Shown here: positions 42,383-52,809 of the stretch, in pieces
How positions within the stretch are numbered: position 1 is the first letter of the stretch
Layout of the letters: every line of letters starts with the position of its first letter
Source of the DNA: Gracilaria caudata
Lineage: Eukaryota; Rhodophyta; Florideophyceae; Gracilariales; Gracilariaceae
Direction of reading: 5' to 3'
Length of the DNA stretch: 52,809 bases
Assembly: GCA_030374735.1 (NCBI GenBank)
Contig: JASCIV010000081.1
Location: 1-52,809, forward strand
Position numbers and translations under genes: made by a program
The notes under the pieces: generated by a model
The model's input: only the letters and a program-made list of their open reading frames with translations
What the model was told of the DNA's origin: nothing
Database searches by the model: none

Positions 42383-44104
42383 TTGCAATTCCGCCAAACA
42401 GTCCAGTTGTTTCACCAAAGCCAGTCAGAGAAGACATATGCTCATTGCAGTTATTCTCAAGCTACCCTGAACGCCTTCATGGATTTCTCGCATCCTTTTC
42501 AAGGTGATCCTTGGCCTATCGAGGAATCTATTAAGACAGAATCCGTCGGTGACGGCTCCAGTATTTTGGTGCCGTCCGATATCGTGCTACACCCGGCGTC
42601 ATCTTTGGAGCACTTAAGGAATGTGAATGGAACGGTAGACATGGCATCTATTGTACAAACGTTGAACGATAAGAAGTATGGGATTTCTTTTTGGACAGTA
42701 GAAACAGAACTATGGAGGACGGCGTCGTGTTTTACGTTCAAGGCCCATGTACACCACATTTGACAATGCTTGACGAAGGAACTGTGCTTTTTGCATCTCG
42801 TATTCTTTTGAAGAACTTATGAGCTTCATGAAAATCGCCAGGGATTTGTCGGAAAGTGGAAATGTGAAATGTAAGACACAGGAAGATTTGTGGCCGCCTG
42901 TTCTCATTCTGGAAACCCTCGAAAAGCTAAAGGTGCAGGAATCCGTAATCGCTCATCCAAGAAGTTTGGATGTAAGACTATTGTGTCTACCCCGGCATTG
43001 TCCTGTATCTACGAAAAAGAATGGATAGCTGAGTTCCTTGCCCACGTTAATGAACACTTTCTGAGCTCTCTTCCAGGAGATTTCTCTGGACTCCTTACAG
43101 CATCTTATTTCGTGGTAGTGCGAATATTTGAGCCATCTCAGTCGAACCATGTCCTTTGTAATATTTCAAGTACCGTTACCGCAATTCAAAGGCCAGTGGA
43201 TCTTCTAGAAAATAAGCAAGTCACGTCTGCCTTATCTTCTTCTTGAGCTGCGTGTCCGGGTGGCAAAGTGTCGATAATGAAACTTGAACGGTTTCTTAAG
43301 GAACAGTTCCACGAATTCTCAATTCCACACGAAGTGATAGAAAGCGCGGTGAAGCAGTTCTCCAAGAATGAAAAGGATGCTGAAGAACTGGTGAAATATC
43401 TGAAGGAGCTCAAGGATAAGAGAGAGATTGAATTCTTGTCCTACTCAACTACTCAGGCTGGTGTTCTGGAATGAATCATATGGTCCGTAAAAGGTTCTAC
43501 AGACCTGGTGGAAAGGTGCGGTGACGTCTTATTCTGGGATAGCACCCACAACATGACGAAGTACAACTACAAATTTGTCACTCTTACTGTAGTGGACTCC
43601 GAATGAGTTTCAAGAGCAGTGATGGTCAGTTTAACTCTCCATGAAGATGTCAAATATTGCAAGAGGCTCCTTGCCACATGGCACGAAGCATTCAGTTCTT
43701 GTCTTCCTCAGGTGATATTTACTGATGGAAATTATGCTATGGCACTTTCTGTTTCTTCTGTTCCTTATTCAGAACAGATTCGGCATTTGCTTTGTATTTA
43801 CCATCATTTCGATATGAATATGAAGAAACACGTCAGCCCGTACTTGAGAAGCCGGGGTGGAGCTAACGCTTGGGCTCTATTTAGATCTTGTCTATCGACA
43901 TGCAGGGAGTGTACTTCGGAAGCACAACTCATCCAGTTCTGGAACTCGATGGTTGACATATGGTTTCCGGCTGGACCCAGATGCCAGAAAATAAGGACAT
44001 ATCTATCGAAACACGTATGGAGCAAACGCAGGCAATGGGCATGTGTCTATTCTAATGATGTTCTGACGTTGAGAGCGTCCTCCACTCAACGCGCAGAAAG
44101 CTGA
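42383..44104 (+). pseudogene. MULE transposase of copy B
   Basis: An N-terminal acidic region (42458-42763, MDFSHPFQGDPWPIEESIKT...) is followed, through stops and frameshifts, by the FAR1-like segment (KAKGAGIRNRSSKKFGCKTI), a helical stretch (IMKLERFLKEQFHEFSIPHE) and the MULE core: DVLFWDSTHNMTKYNYKF (first Asp), LPQVIFTDGNYAMALSV (second Asp), HLLCIYHHFDMN and SKRRQWACVYSND. At least four stops (near 42761, 43244, 43472 and 43602) and shifts interrupt it. The whole aligns with copy A, including SLTLHEDVKYCKRLLATWHE. In copy B the SRGGANAWALFRSCLS region is continuous, showing the ancestral state of the place where copy A has its palindrome. Confidence 0.8.
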
Positions 44105-44224
44105 AACAGTTTAATACGATCATTTCCGAACAGTACAACTCTCAAGAACTATGCTTCTTCAGTTACCGATGTAATGCGCTGACAGTCGAATTGTGAACAG
44201 AAATCAAGGTCTCCCGAGTGAAGA

Positions 44225-45166
44225 GTGGCTCCCCTTGTTAACGCACCTCGATATCTTCGTCAGCATCTGCTTCAATTTCCTGGCGAAAAGGGATTCTCCA
44301 GGTTTTTCATCCGAGAGATCACTGAAGAATTGAATGAGGCTCAAGATATTTCTTCCACACCATTTTCTGACACTGATTGTACTAAGGAGCATTTCGAAAT
44401 TTTCTTGGAGTTGAATAGGATGGCATTTAGAACGTATGGGATGGAAGAAGAAGGACATAACAACCAGGTGGCGTACAGCACCAAAGTATCTTTAACTATT
44501 TTGGATTTGTCTCCTTCATCGCAGTCCACTTCTATTCCCGTTCAAGTATCTTGTGAGTGTCTCTACTTCCAGCGGATGGGGATTCCTTGCCGACACATTC
44601 TTTCTGCGGGGATCTACTTGGACAGGGATCGCCAGTACAAATCTAAACTGGACAATACAGGATTTCGATCCTTCTTGGACGTCTTGTGCTTGTCTTTGAC
44701 TGCAACGAAGTGGATCTCACCGATATCGCTGAGTGATGAAGAGACAAAGAAAGTTCTGTCCATACAACTGTATTCAATGTACTCAAGAGAAGATGAAAAG
44801 TTTTCTCTACATCTGAATGAGTGGCTTGATGAATGTGGTATCAGATCTAAGAGCTCCAAGGATTCTTCGAATGGTTCTGTTTGGCAATCTAGGTTCCCTA
44901 ACTGCCTTCAGAATCACGGAGATACTACAGCGTTTTCCCTGATTCGATCTGTCTACACAAGAATTGCTGAAATTTTCTCATCTTGGATGAGTGCTCTCAA
45001 TGCCGGAGCCGTTATATACGAACTCGGATTGGCTCTGGAGCAGGAAACCAAACGACTTTGTGATATTGAAAGCACCGAACGAGGCAACGTGGATATTGTC
45101 ACGTTTATAACTGAAAAGTTACAGCACATACAGATCCAAGATTGTGTAGCCAAAAAACGCATGTAG
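44225..45166 (+). pseudogene. SWIM-finger region of the copy B transposase
   Basis: An open frame of 313 codons with an intact SWIM motif, CECLYFQRMGIPCRHIL, C-x-C then C-x-H. The C-terminal half contains GFRSFLDVLCLSLTATKWIS, WLDECGIRS and SLIRSVYTRIAEIF, all shared with copy A. SWIM fingers in MULE transposases sit after the catalytic core and contribute to DNA or protein binding. The frame ends at 45166 and the next segment lies in a different frame. Confidence 0.75.
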
Positions 45167-45974
45167 ATCACAGCAGCCCTGGGGAGAAGAAAATAACCCG
45201 AAGAAGTGTGGATGAACAAGGCTTACAGGAAGTTGATTTAGAATGTGATACGGATTATTGCGATGGTGAAGAAAATTTATCTAGCTCTCAGCAGGAATCC
45301 GAGAGGACTGAAAACCAATCGCGCCAAAGCAATGATGCAGATACCATCATTAGAAACCCCTGTCTTCGTCACGACTCCAAGAAAAACGTGAAGAACAGTA
45401 TAGTGCAACGAAAGACAAGAAAAGATCGTGAAGTACAGAAACAGAAATCCAGGAGGCTGCCCTCCAAGTTCAGATCCTCTTCAGACACCCCCCGGCTGTT
45501 CCCGACCGAAAAGAAATATTAGGCTTTGTCTGCCCTCAGTGCAATGAAATTGGTATGCAGCACAATGAAGTGGTTATTCGCCAGCACTTCGTCGCCAAGC
45601 ACCTCAGTACTGTTGGCTGTATACCGAGTATACTTTAAATGGCAGTTACTGATTCAGAGCATGGCGTATCTGATGCAGCTCGAAAAACGTTGAAGGATTC
45701 AAGCTCAGATGAGCGCCACACACTGAATGACGTACGTTGTGATACCGAAGGGCAGCACAGTTTGCCACTCAAGACATCGGTTGCATGTGTCAGAAATAAA
45801 ATTGCTCTTTGGTGCCGCGGAGGAAGATACAGAGAAAGATTTGCAACCCGAAACACATTCAAACGGTTTTCATGTGAAGAACTAGAGGTTGGAACTGTGG
45901 TTGAAATGTTTCGGAATCTGGATTTGCAGTGGTATCGAGCATCGTTCGACATCTTTCCAGGATGCCTCTGTTAG
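45142..45974 (+). pseudogene. C2H2 and Tudor-like segment of copy B
   Basis: A K/R-rich lead (RKTRKDREVQKQKSRRLPSK) corresponds to that of copy A. Then, across a stop and frameshift near 45522, comes a C2H2-like finger, CPQCNEIGMQHNEVVIRQHF then VAKHL, with both Cys and both His present. A further frame change leads to the Tudor-like domain, EVGTVVEMFRNLDLQWYRAS, whose second half is in the next frame (VSVEYDDGDVEYIGEITKCR, WRFV). Confidence 0.7.
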
Positions 45975-46806
45975 CGTGGAGTATGACGATGGGGATGTTG
46001 AGTATATTGGAGAAATAACAAAATGTCGATGGCGCTTTGTTACAAAGTCGGAGCCTGGGCCCGCCCCGTCATTCACAGTCGAAAGAAAGAAAGCTGCTGT
46101 GTTCAGAAAATTGATGAATATGGTTGAAGAAGAACGTGAAAAGTCCAATCCGAACGATTTTTGCCAAGGAGATGTTAACATCTCACGACTAGATTTTGGA
46201 TCATTGCGTCCAAGATATTGGTTTTCGGATGCAATAATAGAGGGTTTTGTTGTCAAGAAGATGAAGATTTGCCTGCATTCGAAGGATTTAAGATTCTTCT
46301 ACTTGTCCTCATTTTACTTCTCTTTCTTTGAAAGGGAAAGGAGAATCGGAAATCCATCCCGATGGATGCACGGAATAGAGTTTCACGATGTCGATGGAAT
46401 TATATGGCCCCTTCATTTACAAAATTCACACTGGGTATTGTGCTACGTAGATACGAGCCAGAGGACATTCTGTATTCTTCATCCTTTTCATGTCACATCT
46501 TCTGCTGGATTAGAATCAGATATTGGAGGGAAGGTGAAGGCGGCATTAGATGAAATATCAAGAGCATACAAGCAGAAGTATGGAGATAGTTCTCAATGGA
46601 CGCAGACTGCGCCATCAATTTTGGTATTGAGATTATGTCTACCAGAGCAGCCTAAGAGCAATGGCAGCGATTTTTGCGTGCTTGTATGCCTCTACGCGTG
46701 GGCCATTCTCACTGGAATGCCATTTCCGCAAGCAACCTTACGCAATAATTTCGGGAAGCTAATGGAAATCGCACTCTCACGTATTGGAGGAACTATAGCG
46801 GCATAG
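45965..46806 (+). pseudogene. Tudor end and Ulp1/C48-like protease domain of copy B
   Basis: After the Tudor half the frame enters a Ulp1/C48-like domain: WFSDAIIEGFVVKKMKICLH (substrate-groove W-x-D/N pattern), FHDVDGIIWPLHLQNSHWVL (His-Trp of the catalytic dyad), FCILHPFHV (the expected Asp is His), and EQPKSNGSDFCVLVCLYAWA. In active enzymes the last block is Q-x(3)-N-x(2)-DCG, with Cys as nucleophile; here the codon at 46672-46674 is Phe and the following Gly is Cys. The domain is therefore unlikely to cut SUMO-like substrates. Plant MULEs with ULP1-like genes (Kaonashi group) are the known parallel. Confidence 0.8.
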
Positions 46807-47834
46807 AACTTCATGATATTCGTCGTCAAGAGTTGTACGAACCATGAAAACATTTACAAAATTTATTTAAGTCGACGCCCAAATTCTTTCTCGTATTATC
46901 AGAAAAGAAGCGCCCCGGTTTTCTTGCTCCACTCTCTTCAGTAACAAATTCGTACTAGATTCATAAGTCGGTATTCAATTTTTCTCGTAAGGAGTTATTC
47001 AGAATGCTGTTTGATTTAATAATGAACTTTAAGGCTTATTAAGCTGTTAAGTGCGCACCATGCAAGGCTCAATGCTGCTTTAACCTGTCACTAAATGCAG
47101 AAATTAAGTAAGCACACAGGTACAAATTAGTGTGCCGTTTTGAGATACATGGTACGTGACAGAATAAATAAGGCTTCTGTTTGTTCATGTGATGATGTCT
47201 ACTTTGGGCTATATCGTGATGATCATTAACGCTGTACGCAACGATAGATAGAAGTACTGCATCCCGGATGGGCCATTCAAGTCAGTTTTCAGTGCCATCA
47301 CAATCCAAATCGTATGCACTATCCCAGAGAGTCAAGTCGATGTCCGATTGATGTCCGGTGGAATTTTTGAGACGCACATCATTTGCATATCCGTAGTACA
47401 TTTTCTGAAACATCAAAGGGATATCAACGGGACATCGGCTTGCAGTAGTTTCATAGGGAGCACATTTCTGGACATCATTCGGATATCCAAAATTTTAGAA
47501 ATCCAAGTGGCTTCCTGATGACATTCATCAGACCCTCCCCCGATCTGCGACGGAGGCCACAATGGATGTCCGCTTCCGAAAATCATAAGTACATATTTTG
47601 TGCATCTAGAGTGCATCTCCGGGATATCCACCTGCCCCTTAGGGTATAATGGTTATCGGTCTGTTCAGATATCCTCCATGTTCTGGCATGGCCAGTAGAG
47701 CTTACGAGGACTGCGATGCAGCTTTTGAGATGGCCGCAGTAGAATCTGCATCAGAGTAGAATAGTGTAGGGCGGATTTGGTGTGCTGAACGAAGCATATT
47801 GCCAACAGCACACATCCCCATCATTAGATTCAAA
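46807..47834. other. Stretch between Ulp1 domain and right TIR
   Basis: Noncoding AT-rich DNA inside the element. From 47335 to 47680 the words GATATCC, GATGTCC and GGACATC recur about ten times in both orientations. No supported gene. Confidence 0.4.
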
Positions 47835-47984
47835 TATCTTTAGGGATCCTTGCAAGAACTGTACACCAGCAACGATCTGAACGGTCATCGGCATGTGCGG
47901 GTAGAGCGATTCAGCTACGTAAACTGCACTGCTCTCTTCTGAAAGCACGCCACATCTTGCTAAGATGATCCGTGCGCACATCAC
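47690..47984 (-). other. Possible coding remnant at the inner edge of the right TIR
   Basis: A leftward frame ESSAVYVAESLYPHMPMTVQ then IVAGVQFLQGSLKIFESNDG and CCWQYASFSTPNPPYTILL looks protein-like, and the same frame in the left arm (SSAVYEAQSLHPHMQMTVQI) is similar but interrupted by stops. It may be the end of another gene of the element. Unrecognised. Confidence 0.25.
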
Positions 47985-49735
47985 ATCCGGTGCTGTTGCA
48001 TCGTGTTGCGGACAGGCTGCACGTAACCATGCGAGCTACTGTTACGTGGTGCTTCATGCGGGTGAAAAGCAGCACGCAGCATGCGACGTGCTCTAGCGTG
48101 CGCGCCGGATGCGGCCATGCGACGGGTTGCGGCTGTGGAGTGTGACATGGGGAGCGTACTGGCCTTTTAGCATTGCCGACGAGGAAAGACCCCCGGCGGC
48201 CGCTGCGCACTTTTGTTTCATTCGATGCGCAGTACGTGCACGTCGCATTGCGTTTCCGGCCGGCGCCCGTAACGTGTCGCATGCAAATCTCGTTCGCCTT
48301 GGGTTAAAGCGGGTCGGGAACAAAAGCTGCGCGCGATCCGCACGCAGCTGTGCAACGTACCGGGGCGTGGGGGCCGCACGCAACAACGCCACACGTGCGA
48401 GGCGTGTGTGCCGCGCGCAGCAACGCGATGTGCTGAGGCGTGCGCCCCGCACGCAGCAATACGATGTGCGTCTAGGTGTGTGCGCGCCACAGACACTGCC
48501 GGCAGCGTGCAGAAGGATGAACTTTACGCGCGACACAGCACGTTGCAGCTGGTTTCAGCGCTGCATTTCGCACACACGTCACAGCCCGTCGGGCTGCTGC
48601 GTAAGAGAACCATGTTTGGTTGCACGTCTTTTTGTAGTGGGTGGCGGTCTGTCTGCCCGCTGCAGCATACAACAGCAGCTACATTACTTATTGGTGCCAC
48701 GCGCACGACACACAGAAAAGGGAGGTGATGGGGATTGCATACAGCACATGCCGCAACGTCCACGTAGTCGATGCATTGGCCCAGCTTTTCAAATTCCTGG
48801 TACACAGAGGAGAGACGTGTAAATTGAGACTACGAGAGCGCAAATGCGTCGTTGCGTTGTGCACATGACTCAAAACAAATCACTTCCGTACTGATCCAGA
48901 CGCGTTTTGTCCAAAATTGTTGGGCCAGTCCGTAATAGGCTACAACTGTAAGTATTCATTTCAAGCAGCCAATCACATGACAAAAGCATACAATGTGTGG
49001 AGCTCGCGGTCAAACATCTTTGTCTTGCGCCCAATCAGGGCCAGTTTAGCGGTATTCTGCGACTTGAACTGAGGAAACGTCAGCAATATAGAACACGTCT
49101 CCAAGTGCTTTGCCGATAACGTGGCGCTTCTGAGTGCTGCGCTAACTCTACAGCACGATGCGACACGCCACGTGCGGTTAGCTGCTTTCTGCAGTTCGAA
49201 GGCACAAGAAAATCTGTGCTACTGTTGTCTGCAACAAGTCCTCTGCGACTCGCCGCATGCACGCATTGACACTTGAACTTCTTGATTTTTTCCGGGCTGC
49301 TCGCCGCTCTTTGCAGCATGTATCGCTGATGTGTGCTGCACGTAGATCGCATCGCAAAGCGTCGAGCCGCGTTTTGCAGCGTGGGGCATGCACGTTTGAG
49401 GCTGTCATGTGTCTCGCAAACATGCTGCAGCAAAACTTCTAGATCAAACATACTACCGAATTTATCAAGGCATTTGAATCCCATTTTTGTCCACGTAAAC
49501 TCTTTCTGAGGAGGTTTTGTATACATACAAACGCTTTTACGTTTGTAATTATACTAGTTCATAGTACTTGCTAATCAATGTGAATGCATTCATGTTACGG
49601 CCTGTCCTATTTGCTAGCAAGATCAAAAGTCTTATGCGTCCCACACTGCAACAGGGGGATGATAGGGTACATGCGCCGTGCACTGTAGCTGCCGCTGGTA
49701 TAGAAAAACTTCGGCTGTTTTAAGGCCTTGTGTGA
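47835..49735 (-). repeat. Right long terminal inverted repeat
   Basis: Inverse of the left arm without the MITE, which shows the MITE arrived in the left arm after the arms formed. The GC-rich 36-bp-unit block lies at about 48060-48530. At its inner edge the shared sequence ends with the region reading GTTGC(A/T)GG(C/T)GTA and AAGATATTTGA on the inward strand. Confidence 0.8.
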
Positions 49736-50447
49736 CATAATTTTGAATTGCATGGTCAGCAAATTATCTAGGACGTAAACCAAGCTAAAGGACATAACCG
49801 CAATCAGTTGCTGAAGATCTTGAAATTAAGGTACAACACATGCATTGTTTTTGTCTAAACAGGGTGTTCTGACACATAAATATATTCTTTTAAGTTGCTC
49901 AGGCCACAAACTGGATCTTTATGGAAGGCGACAAGCGCTATGTACTCAAAGAATGCCTATACTGTTCATGTAGGATCTTTTGAAATAGATACAGAACTGT
50001 ATCGATAGATCGCCGTGTGTGGTGTTCTTGCAATTTTCCCATCTAAAAGACTCTGAAAATATTGAGTTGCGAGAGTCATTAGAATTTTCGTTCTAGCACT
50101 CTTTGCAAAACTTCACTTGCGATGTTACTCATGGTGTAGGTTTTTCATATAAAGAGGGCAATCACATATTTGAGATCTTCTGTCCCGTTCAGCTGTACGT
50201 AGGCTTACGAAAATATTGCTCGTACTAGATCCTTAAGGTACTGGGCGTCGGTTTGATGTTTTAGGGACAGACGGCCTTAAGAATGCTATCTTGGAAGAAA
50301 TGAAAGCTGAAGTGGCACACTGTACCGCAGTTTTTGAACGTTGCAATATTAGCTGTATGTTTTAAGAAAAGAAGTGTGCTTAATGTGGTGCAAACTAAGT
50401 TCATTTTTGATTTTAGAAGTACCTTTCCGGGGTGGTATAGCTGTTAC
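49736..50447. other. Stretch between the long-TIR element and copy C, no gene seen
   Basis: AT-rich DNA with no coding frame of note. Confidence 0.35.
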
Positions 50448-50540
50448 GTCCGCCCGGGGGGATGTAACGGTTAGATCTTCCCCGCGTCCTTTTGGTTTTA
50501 AAATACCCCGGGGGGATTTAATGCGCTATAATACCCCTGG
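50448..50540. repeat. CCCGGGGGG block related to 39110-39232
   Basis: Palindromic centres at about 50451, 50503 and 50533. The string CCCGGGGGGATGTAACGGTTA matches the 39196 block (CCCGGGGGGATATAACGGTTA) at all but one of these positions, in the same orientation. It lies directly before the coding remnant of copy C, so it may belong to the 5' region of this element family. Confidence 0.65.
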
Positions 50541-50572
50541 GACCTTTTACTGTACCTAGCGGAAACAGCCTT

Positions 50573-51984
50573 GTGATCAACAAAACCACATCTTCTCGTC
50601 GCACACAGAGCAAAAATTCAAGGAGAGTCCTAATTATATTTCGTTCAGCGAACAAAGGAAAAGATTTTCTTTCGAAACCAACAATTGACGAATACAAGTG
50701 TCCTCTCTGCAATGAAATTGGTATTCAAGCAAATCCACAGAATGTCAGACAAAATTTCGTGCACAGGCATTTTTACAAGGTCTTGAAAATGCCCAAGCTT
50801 TCAGAAATGATTGCCAACCTTTAACGTCAGCGAAACACGGATATTGAGACGAAAGAGGTAGAGAACAAGTGACGTACAGAAATGGAAAGCCATGAGGTTC
50901 ATGCTTCTTCCGCTACGAATGAAGTTGTGGACCTTTCTCCGGAATTCAAAAGGGCTAGGAAGAATATTCCCAACTAGTGCGCACGTGGTTCACACAGGGA
51001 AAGGCACGCTACAAGAAACACTTTTTCGTTCTTCTCGCATGAGGACCTTACCGAGGGATGTAAATTTGACGTCTTTTGGGCTTTGGATCTTAAATGGTTC
51101 GCAGGAAGAGTATCAGGCATATAAAAAAATCCTCAAACTGCTCAAATCCTTTATGACGACGGCGAAACGGAGGTAGTCTCGAATTTTAACAAGTTCAGGT
51201 GGCGAAATTTAGAAGAAGGAAACGGATATCCACAACCGACTTTTGAGTTCTGTAATGAACTCCGTGTGGCTTTCAGTATCACGAATGATGCAATATACCG
51301 AGAAGAAGAAAGGAAAAGGCCAAGAGATATTATGGTCACAAGAGATGTATCAAATATTTTACGACTTGACTTCGAAAGCCTTCACGGAAAGACATGGCTA
51401 ACGGACAATGTAATTGAAGCATTTATCTTGCGTATGATGCACATCTCTGTGCACGAACACGACGAGAGATTTTTGTTTTTGTCACCGTTTTGCTTTTCAG
51501 TTTTGGACGACCAGAGAAACATGAAGTGCCCTGATAACTGGATGCATGGACTCGAGTTACACGATGTATACGGCATGATATGGCCCATTAAAGTTGCAGG
51601 CTCTCATTGGCTTTTTTGCTTTGTTCAAGCACATGCACGAAAATTTGTTCTGCTTGATCGCTATGAAGTTTATTCAACCTCAGCACAGAACTCGAGACTA
51701 TATGTCAAACCCTGAAGTTGATGACCAGAAGGTACTCTGAAAAGTGTGAAGTTGACAACGACTGGGAGCCAATTCCTTCTCACTGCATTTCAAATAACCT
51801 AAACCTGCCGGAGCAACCGAGAACGAATAGTGGTGATTCTGGGGTGTTCGTTTGTCTTTATGCTTGGGCCATACTTGTCGGGAAGCCGTTCGCATTATTT
51901 GAGTCTCATACTGCGGACAATTCTTTTTCCGAATTTCTCATGGAAAGGGCTTGTAAACTTATTGGGGGAACAATCTCTGAGTAG
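50573..51984 (+). pseudogene. MULE-Ulp1 family copy C: C2H2, Tudor and Ulp1 domains
   Basis: This copy lacks the transposase core. It starts with an R/K-rich region and a complete C2H2-like finger, YKCPLCNEIGIQANPQNVRQ then NFVHRHFYK, ending at a stop near 50822. Pieces of the Tudor-like domain follow in shifting frames to about 51220 (KCRW equivalent: KFRWRNLEEGNG). The Ulp1/C48-like domain is well preserved: TWLTDNVIEAFILRMMHISV, WMHGLELHDVYGMIWPIKV, SHWLFCFVQAHARKFVLLDR (His-Trp and a suitable Asp in LLDRY), a frame change near 51717, then EQPRTNSGDSGVFVCLYAWA. The nucleophile position is Ser (TCT at 51838-51840) instead of Cys; the oxyanion Gln is kept. Truncation on the 5' side and several stops make it a pseudogene. 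Confidence 0.8.
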
Positions 51985-52775
51985 TACAAAATCGTAAGCA
52001 AACATGCATCATTTTTTGCGGTATTTCAAGCCAATGAGATTTGGTTGAATCTATTTCTGTACTTCTGCATTATGCGTACTTTGGGTACCTTTGAAAATGA
52101 CCTCGTTCCAAATGGTCTTACTAGATCTGATGTTTTTGAGAAGACGTGTGTCCTCCAAATGAAGTTTCACGTGATACTGTGAACAGTATGACAGCACGAC
52201 ATGGAGAAAATCCGTACTTTCTTTCCTATCGATATCGGTACTTATTCAGGGATGAGTACAAAGTAGCGAGGAACACGTTGTGGTTTTTACCGAAAACACT
52301 GCCTGCCATCTCATTCTTTCTTCGAACTTTCTTTAATCTGCTTCATGCAGCCGGCTGCGGAAGTGTCACTACGTTTACTGCTTCTAGGTTTTGTTGCGTT
52401 TGTAGAAAGTAGTTCTTTTATCAGCGAGACATTGGAGTGTGGTACTGCTGACGTTTCAACTTGTTGCGCGTTGCAAAACGTAGTGCCATTTTAAGAGCGT
52501 GGGCACAGGGCTGCTCTATCACATTGTGCGCATTACACGCATCACCGTTTATAATCTAACATACCAAATGAAACAAAGTTCGTGCCTTAGTTGAAAGCTT
52601 TTTAGATATCACAGCTATGACAATCTCAGGATGAAATTAAACGTTTAATGAGAAGAAAAGAGCAACGCGAAATGTCAGAAATTACTGCCACGCAACAAGT
52701 TTCGCAGAGACGTTGGGGCGTGCGCCAAATATCTGCAAGCTGCTGTATGCCGTACTATCAACGGCAAACAAGGTT

Positions 52776-52778
<3 letters not shown>
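51985..52778. other. Right-edge stretch, no gene seen
   Basis: Short frames only. It could include the 3' terminus of copy C, but no inverted repeat was matched. Confidence 0.3.

Positions 52779-52809
<31 letters not shown>
52779..52809. repeat. AT dinucleotide microsatellite at the window edge
   Basis: The window ends in an uninterrupted run of alternating A and T of about 31 bases and is cut by the edge, so its true length is unknown. Confidence 0.9.

Larger units (their letters stand above)
39270..49735 (+). mobile_element. 10.5-kb element with ~2-kb terminal inverted repeats carrying MULE-Ulp1 copy B
   Basis: The left arm (about 39270-41705) and right arm (about 47835-49735) are reverse complements for their whole length apart from a 433-bp MITE in the left arm; many points differ, so the pairing is old. 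Anchors at the outer end: CTACAGTGCATGGCGCATGT near 39316, and near 39900-40050 the string ACAAAAATGGG; all recur inverted on the right. Mutator-like elements commonly have long TIRs, and the transposase between the arms is of that type, so this is probably one complete though inactive element. Outer boundaries are approximate and no 8-9-bp target duplication was confirmed. Confidence 0.75.

Noticed and set aside
48093..48822. Long plus-strand frame of 237 codons in the right TIR
   Set aside because: It is the mirror image of the same repeat block in the left TIR, with no coding signature.

Overview
This is a eukaryotic, mostly accessory window: a few ordinary protein genes in the first 12.5 kb, followed by about 40 kb of nested and decaying transposable elements. 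One gene has short GT-AG introns, others appear intronless, secreted proteins have ordinary signal peptides, and the transposons belong to eukaryotic families (tyrosine-recombinase retroelement, PIF/Harbinger-like DDE elements, Mutator-like elements with SWIM and Ulp1 domains). The compact intron-poor genes separated by transposon-rich DNA would suit a multicellular red alga, but an oomycete or another protist cannot be excluded from sequence alone. No rRNA, convincing tRNA, CRISPR or bacterial-type operon was seen.

Region 1 to 12.5 kb holds the host genes: a secreted cysteine-rich protein with two copies of one cysteine pattern (664-1416, +); a 604-residue leucine-rich protein (2105-3919, -); an unrecognised 600-640-residue protein (4527-6455, +); a secreted PhoX/DUF839-like phosphatase in three exons (7307-9050, -); a secreted proteinase K-like subtilase (9710-10927, -); and a casein-kinase-1-like pseudogene (11599-12462, +) whose VAIK lysine codon is a stop and whose catalytic-loop Asp is Glu. 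The phosphatase and the protease are both exported hydrolases, consistent with extracellular nutrient scavenging, but nothing shows co-regulation.

Region 12.5 to 34 kb is transposon country: tandem GC-rich minisatellite DNA near 15.4 kb; a dead Harbinger-type transposase at 16.4-17.5 kb (-); a tyrosine-recombinase retrotransposon (19926-25965) with 158-bp direct terminal repeats, interrupted by a second Harbinger-type element (about 21831-23757); and at least three further DDE transposase remnants (26.9-27.7, 29.0-30.0 and 33.1-33.6 kb).

Region 34 to 52.8 kb holds three copies of one unusual Mutator-like element coding for a MULE transposase with SWIM finger followed by a C2H2 finger, a Tudor-like domain and a Ulp1/C48-like protease domain. 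The middle copy lies inside a 10.5-kb structure with terminal inverted repeats of about 2 kb, themselves built of roughly 36-bp GC-rich tandem repeats, and the left arm carries a 433-bp MITE. All three copies are broken. Both surviving protease domains have lost the expected nucleophile cysteine, and one copy is cut by a perfect 54-bp palindrome that looks like a fold-back replication error.
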